Assembly (NCBI GenBank): GCA_963819715.1 | Contig: CAWFXE010000002.1 | Location: 1,178,001 to 1,242,000, forward strand | DNA: 64,000 nt | DNA from: DASUPK01 sp963819715 | GTDB taxonomy: Bacteria > Actinomycetota > Thermoleophilia > Solirubrobacterales > 70-9 | Reading direction: 5' to 3' | The notes under the pieces: model-generated | The model's database searches: none | What the model was told of the DNA's origin: nothing | The model's input: only the letters and a program-made list of their open reading frames with translations | Position numbers and translations under genes: made by a program | In this document: piece by piece, positions 60,870 to 64,000 of the stretch | Numbering within the stretch: position 1 is the first letter of the stretch | Layout of the letters: each line of letters opens with the position of its first letter

Positions 60870-60875
60870 GCCCGC

Positions 60876-61193
60876 GTGGACTTTCTGGGGAACATGGGCC
60901 TGCGGCTCGTTGGCCTGCTCGCCACCGTGGGGATCCTGGCGACTCTCTACTTCTTCGCCATCAAACCCGCGACCGACACCGCGAACAACGCGATCGACTC
61001 GTTCTCCAAGCCACTTCGGCAAGCCGAGAAGCAGGCTGCGCTGGCCCAGCAGCAGCTTCAGCACAGCGCGACCTCAGGCGGAGCCGGTTCCCGGACCGAC
61101 TTGAACCAGCTCAACAAGCTTCAGAAATGCATTCAGAAGGCCCACCAGGACGTGAGCCGGCTGGAGCGCTGCACCCGGCGATTCGCGCCCTAG
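60876..61193 (+). CDS. Small membrane-anchored coiled-coil protein
   Basis: 105 residues: one N-terminal transmembrane helix (about 6-28, MGLRLVGLLATVGILATLYFFA) followed by a long charged amphipathic region (SFSKPLRQAEKQAALAQQQLQ, then LQKCIQKAHQDVSRLERCTRRF) with two Cys. In many actinobacteria the tatA/tatC genes follow pafBC; this protein sits in that position but on the opposite strand and lacks the TatA FG hinge, so it is not TatA. Function unknown. Confidence 0.75.
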   Translation: MDFLGNMGLRLVGLLATVGILATLYFFAIKPATDTANNAIDSFSKPLRQAEKQAALAQQQLQHSATSGGAGSRTDLNQLNKLQKCIQKAHQDVSRLERCTRRFAP

Positions 61194-61200
61194 AGCCCGG

Positions 61201-62010
61201 TTACTCGGCCGCTTCCTCCGTGATCCGATTGGCCACGGCCGCCGCCGCCGTACAGATCTCGTCGAGCTCGCTCGCCTTGCCCCGGTAGCGGTTGACGTTG
61301 ACGCAGAGCATGCCGTTCTCGACCTCGAAGGCGAAGCCCTCGGGCGAGCCCTCGGCGAGGAAGTCGACGAAGCTCGGTTCGAAGAGCTGGCGCAGCCAGT
61401 TCGCATCGCATCGCCTGTCCGCGAAGATCTCGCACTTCCGGTCGAGCACCTCGCTCTCCAGCTCGACGCGCTCCGTGGAGCGGAAGACGTCCTCGGCCCC
61501 ATCCAGGAACCGGAACCCCGAGCGGCGCTGGACGAACAGGCCCGGCAGCCTGGTCTCCATCCCCGGCAGGGCGCTGAGGACGACCGTGAAGTGGTGAATC
61601 TCCTTGGCCTGTGAGCCGGTGCCGCCCGAGCTCCGCTCCTCGTAGCTGAACAGCGCCAGCTCGCCGTTGAGCCCGCCGGGCAGGCTCCCGCTGAAGCTCT
61701 CGTCGATGCGGCGCGTGTCACCTCGGCGGAGCAGCGGAGTGGCGGCCGGCACCGCCGAGTCGTGCTGCCAGCTGAGGCCGCGCTGCTGCGCATAGGCGGC
61801 ATAGAAGGCCTTGTGGGCGCGGTTGTAGGCGACCCCGAGGACGGTCAGGAACCAGAAGAGGGCAGCGGCGGCGGCCGCGGCGGCGCCGACGGCCCCTCCG
61901 GCGGCGATCGCCCCCGCGATTCCGGCGGCGCCGGCGAAGATCACGAGCGTGATCAGGGCGATCGGGCTCGCCATGACCTGACGCAGCGCCTTGCCGGTCT
62001 GGATCTCCAC
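61201..62010 (-). CDS. Membrane-associated protein, DUF3137-like
   Basis: 269 residues. Two hydrophobic segments at about 16-36 and 38-63 (Ala/Gly-rich), then a soluble domain: YERSSGGTGSQAKEIHHFTVVLSALPGMETRLPGLFVQRRSGFRFLDGAEDVFRSTERVELESEVLDRKCEIFADRRCDANWLRQLFEPSFVDFL. The layout matches DUF3137-type proteins found widely in actinobacteria, function unknown. Start GTG 62010 has TAGCTT 6 bases upstream, and the TATATA at 62020-62025 is shared with the divergent neighbour. Confidence 0.75.
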   Translation of the reverse strand: MEIQTGKALRQVMASPIALITLVIFAGAAGIAGAIAAGGAVGAAAAAAAALFWFLTVLGVAYNRAHKAFYAAYAQQRGLSWQHDSAVPAATPLLRRGDTRRIDESFSGSLPGGLNGELALFSYEERSSGGTGSQAKEIHHFTVVLSALPGMETRLPGLFVQRRSGFRFLDGAEDVFRSTERVELESEVLDRKCEIFADRRCDANWLRQLFEPSFVDFLAEGSPEGFAFEVENGMLCVNVNRYRGKASELDEICTAAAAVANRITEEAAE

Positions 62011-62016
62011 CCGGCA

Positions 62017-62022
62017 AAGCTA
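62017..62022 (-). promoter_or_regulatory. -10 box, leaderless DUF3137-like gene
   Basis: TAGCTT on the minus strand, 6 bases before GTG 62010. On the plus strand TAGGCT (62025-62030) lies 9 bases before ATG 62040. Confidence 0.5.
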
Positions 62023-62039
62023 TATAGGCTCCGGGTGCG

Positions 62040-63686
62040 ATGCCTTTACGGGAGGCGTTGAGGGCGTTTCTTGCGGCCTTTGTATTGCTGCTGCTTCAGC
62101 CTGCCGCCTGCGGAGCCGTGACGCTGCCGGCGCTGCCCACGAACGACCTGCAGAACCTCCTCTCGCTGACGGGCTACCCGACGCCGGCTCAGGTCCCCGT
62201 GCAGCAGAACCCGGAGCCGGCGCTCGAGCCGGCGCCGCGGGCGGAGTGCGGCCCGGACTCCCGTCCCTTGGACGGCGAGCAGGGCCGCGTGCCCGCCGCC
62301 GCAATCGACTCGCCCGAGGCCGCCGATGGCTGGACCTGCAACGCGACCGAGGTCGGCCACTTCCGCACTCCGGGCGGCTTCCGCGTCTGGCGCTACACGG
62401 ATCCGGCCGGGCACACCTGCGCCTTCTACGACACCTCCCTGGTCTCGCCCCTGAATGTCGTCAGGGTCGCCGCCGGCCCGTCGCTCGGCGTGGCGGTCCT
62501 CGACATGTCCGATCCCGCCCACCCAGTGCAGACGGACACCCTGACCGCGTTGCCGATGCTGGCGCCCCACGAGTCGCTGAACCTGAACTCCAAGCGGGGC
62601 CTGCTCGCGGCGAACCTCGGCAACGGCGCGACGCTTCCCGGCTTGATGGCGATCTACGACGTCAGCCGGGACTGCCGGCATCCGATCCTCCAGTCAACCG
62701 TGCGCGCCGCGCGGTTCGGCCACGAGAGCGGCTTCTCGCCGGACGGCAACACGTACTGGATCAGTGGCGGGGAGGGGATCGCCGCTGTGGACGTCAGCGA
62801 TCCTCGGCACCCGCGCACCCTCTGGGACGGCAACGTCTTCGCCCATGGACTGAACGTCTCTGACGACGGCAAGACGCTCTACGACTCCGATCCGATCGAC
62901 GGCAAGCTGACGCAGCTCGACGTGAGCCAGATCCAGAACCGGGCGCCCGACCCGCAGGTGAAGGAGATCAGCAGCCTCACCTGGGGCACGGTCTCGGTTC
63001 CGCAGAACTCGATCCCGATCCGCATCGGCGGCCACCCCTACCTGATCGAGTTCGACGAGTTCGGGTTCCGATTCAACCCGGTGACCGTCGAGGATCAGGT
63101 GGGAGCGGCGCGGATCATCGACAACGCGGATCCGCTGCACCCCCGCGTGGTTTCAAACATCCGCCTGGAGGTCAACCAGCGGGATGCGCATCAGGCGGCC
63201 GACGGCGATCCCTCGCCGCTGCCGACGTCTGCCTTCACCTACTCGGCCCACTACTGCGCCGTCCCGCGTGAGGACGACCCGGGGATCGTCGCCTGCTCGT
63301 TCATCAACTCCGGGCTGCGCGTCTTCAACATCGAGGACCCGCTCCATCCCCGCGAGGTCGCCTACTTCGTCTCACCGCCGAAGGAGGGGACGATCGGCGG
63401 GGTGGGCGCCGGCGACTTCGCACTGTCGCAGCCGGCATTCGACCCCGCACGGCACGAGGTCTGGTACACGGACGCGACCTCGGGCTTCTACGCGCTGCGA
63501 CTGGACAACGGCGCCTGGCCAGATCCGAACGGACCGCCGCCGCCCGCCAGCAGTGCCGCGGCTGAGGCGAAGCCGGTCAAGCTCACCACCCCGGCGCCGG
63601 CCGAGGCAAGCACCATCGACGTCTCGACCCCGGCTCACCAGCTGTTGGGCTTCTGCCAGCTCCTGCTGAAGCCGACTACGCCTTGA
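62040..63686 (+). CDS. Secreted LVIVD-repeat beta-propeller protein
   Basis: 548 residues. Signal peptide at about 1-26 (FLAAFVLLLLQPAACGA), then a propeller made of repeats of the form VAVLDMSDPAHPVQT, IAAVDVSDPRHPRTL, ARIIDNADPLHPRVV and LRVFNIEDPLHPREV, which is the LVIVD pattern. Acts outside the cell; partners unknown. A short Pro/Ala linker and a hydrophobic C-terminal segment (HQLLGFCQLLLKP) follow, which may anchor it. The 3' end overlaps the next convergent gene by 11 bases. Confidence 0.88.
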   Translation: MPLREALRAFLAAFVLLLLQPAACGAVTLPALPTNDLQNLLSLTGYPTPAQVPVQQNPEPALEPAPRAECGPDSRPLDGEQGRVPAAAIDSPEAADGWTCNATEVGHFRTPGGFRVWRYTDPAGHTCAFYDTSLVSPLNVVRVAAGPSLGVAVLDMSDPAHPVQTDTLTALPMLAPHESLNLNSKRGLLAANLGNGATLPGLMAIYDVSRDCRHPILQSTVRAARFGHESGFSPDGNTYWISGGEGIAAVDVSDPRHPRTLWDGNVFAHGLNVSDDGKTLYDSDPIDGKLTQLDVSQIQNRAPDPQVKEISSLTWGTVSVPQNSIPIRIGGHPYLIEFDEFGFRFNPVTVEDQVGAARIIDNADPLHPRVVSNIRLEVNQRDAHQAADGDPSPLPTSAFTYSAHYCAVPREDDPGIVACSFINSGLRVFNIEDPLHPREVAYFVSPPKEGTIGGVGAGDFALSQPAFDPARHEVWYTDATSGFYALRLDNGAWPDPNGPPPPASSAAAEAKPVKLTTPAPAEASTIDVSTPAHQLLGFCQLLLKPTTP

Positions 63687-64000
63687 AGCTCGAGATCGCC
63701 CGCTCGAGGGTGGGCGAGTAGCGGCTCCACAATTCGGGCGGGGTCGCGCCGACGATCACCGTTGTCGCCTTCGCTGCGCTGACGATGCAGGCGATCTCGC
63801 GGTAGTGGTGGCCCGTCTCGGTGGTGTATTCGTCCTTCACGCACGAGCCGGTCCCGTTGCGGAACGGCAGACCGGTGGCCGAAGCGATCGGGACCAGAGC
63901 GCGATCACCCTCCTCGACGTTGTGCCCGGGCCTGAAGCTCGCCCAGTTGTCGAGACTCTCCTCACCCTGCTTGGGAGTGATGTTCAGGTAGCCGGCGATG
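63676..64000 (-). CDS. 3' part of a secreted-type protein, runs off the window
   Basis: The last 107 codons of a gene that enters from the right: IAGYLNITPKQGEESLDNWASFRPGHN at the edge to LERAISSFKA and a TAG at 63676. It contains two Cys, a run of small strands (ALVPIASATGLPFRNGTGSCVKDEYTTETGHHYREIACIVSAAKATTVIVGATPP) and ends in a helix. This fits the C-terminal half of a small soluble extracellular domain of the PsbP/Mog1 style, but I cannot place it in a family without the N-terminus. It stays open through all of the available sequence. Confidence 0.7.
   Translation of the reverse strand, partial: IAGYLNITPKQGEESLDNWASFRPGHNVEEGDRALVPIASATGLPFRNGTGSCVKDEYTTETGHHYREIACIVSAAKATTVIVGATPPELWSRYSPTLERAISSFKA

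Noticed and set aside
60876..61193. TatA next to pafBC
   Set aside because: One N-terminal helix is present but the conserved FG hinge and amphipathic helix pattern of TatA are missing.

Overview
This window comes from a GC-rich actinobacterial chromosome, probably class Thermoleophilia (Solirubrobacterales or a relative). That placement is inferred from very high GC, a PafB-PafC protein fused into one chain, an actinobacterial-type Mrp without its CxxC pair, an lhr-nei gene pair, a CIRCE-controlled groESL operon, and secreted proteins with Lys/Cys-rich tails. It carries ordinary chromosomal genes. I saw no phage, insertion sequence, CRISPR array, rRNA or tRNA.

Layout. 0-7.7 kb: end of an FG-GAP repeat protein, fumarase, a lipoprotein, MarR and AraC regulators, a VOC protein and isoleucyl-tRNA synthetase. 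Most genes here carry frameshifts (about eleven in 6.5 kb), and almost none occur later, so this looks like local sequence error. 7.7-19.3 kb: HAD hydrolase, RidA, a DrrAB-like ABC exporter divergent from a TetR gene, thioredoxin, polyprenol-phosphate mannosyltransferase-like protein, DNA polymerase X with PHP domain, a TetR/MFS efflux pair, trehalose phosphatase and two half-size TSUP permeases. 19.4-28.7 kb: HD-GYP protein, OB-fold/HD nuclease, PAC2 protein, an SMR/TetR pair, a UvrD-like helicase with an Fe-S nuclease domain, IMPase-like phosphatase and DUF2342 metalloprotease. 28.7-36.8 kb: a repeat-rich coiled-coil protein behind LexA-like boxes, Mrp, a GT87-like membrane protein, CAP-domain protein, ferredoxin, NAD(P)-binding protein and groESL. 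36.8-50.5 kb: SRPBCC, ASCH, Pcm, Crp-type regulator, Nei-type glycosylase, Lhr helicase, dienelactone hydrolase-like protein, MMPL transporter and a dTDP-sugar operon (rmlA-rmlD-rmlB). 50.5-64 kb: RTX-repeat protein, PPOX-fold protein, penicillin acylase, MBL hydrolase, an ArsR operon, PafBC, two small membrane proteins, an LVIVD-repeat protein and the 3' end of one more gene.

How it works together. Three multidrug-type exporters each sit beside a TetR regulator with visible inverted-repeat operators. Several DNA-repair functions are present (PolX, UvrD/AddB-like, Lhr, Nei, PafBC) but as separate transcription units. Two architectural habits recur: a TANNNT -10 box 6-8 bases before the start codon (leaderless transcription, about twenty genes), and convergent genes whose stop codons overlap by exactly four bases (seven pairs).

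The best leads for something new are the RVEPV-repeat coiled-coil protein under LexA-like boxes, the Nei-type glycosylase lacking its catalytic proline, the UvrD-like protein with a substituted Walker A lysine, and the genome-wide-looking leaderless layout. No single unmistakable new multi-gene system was found.
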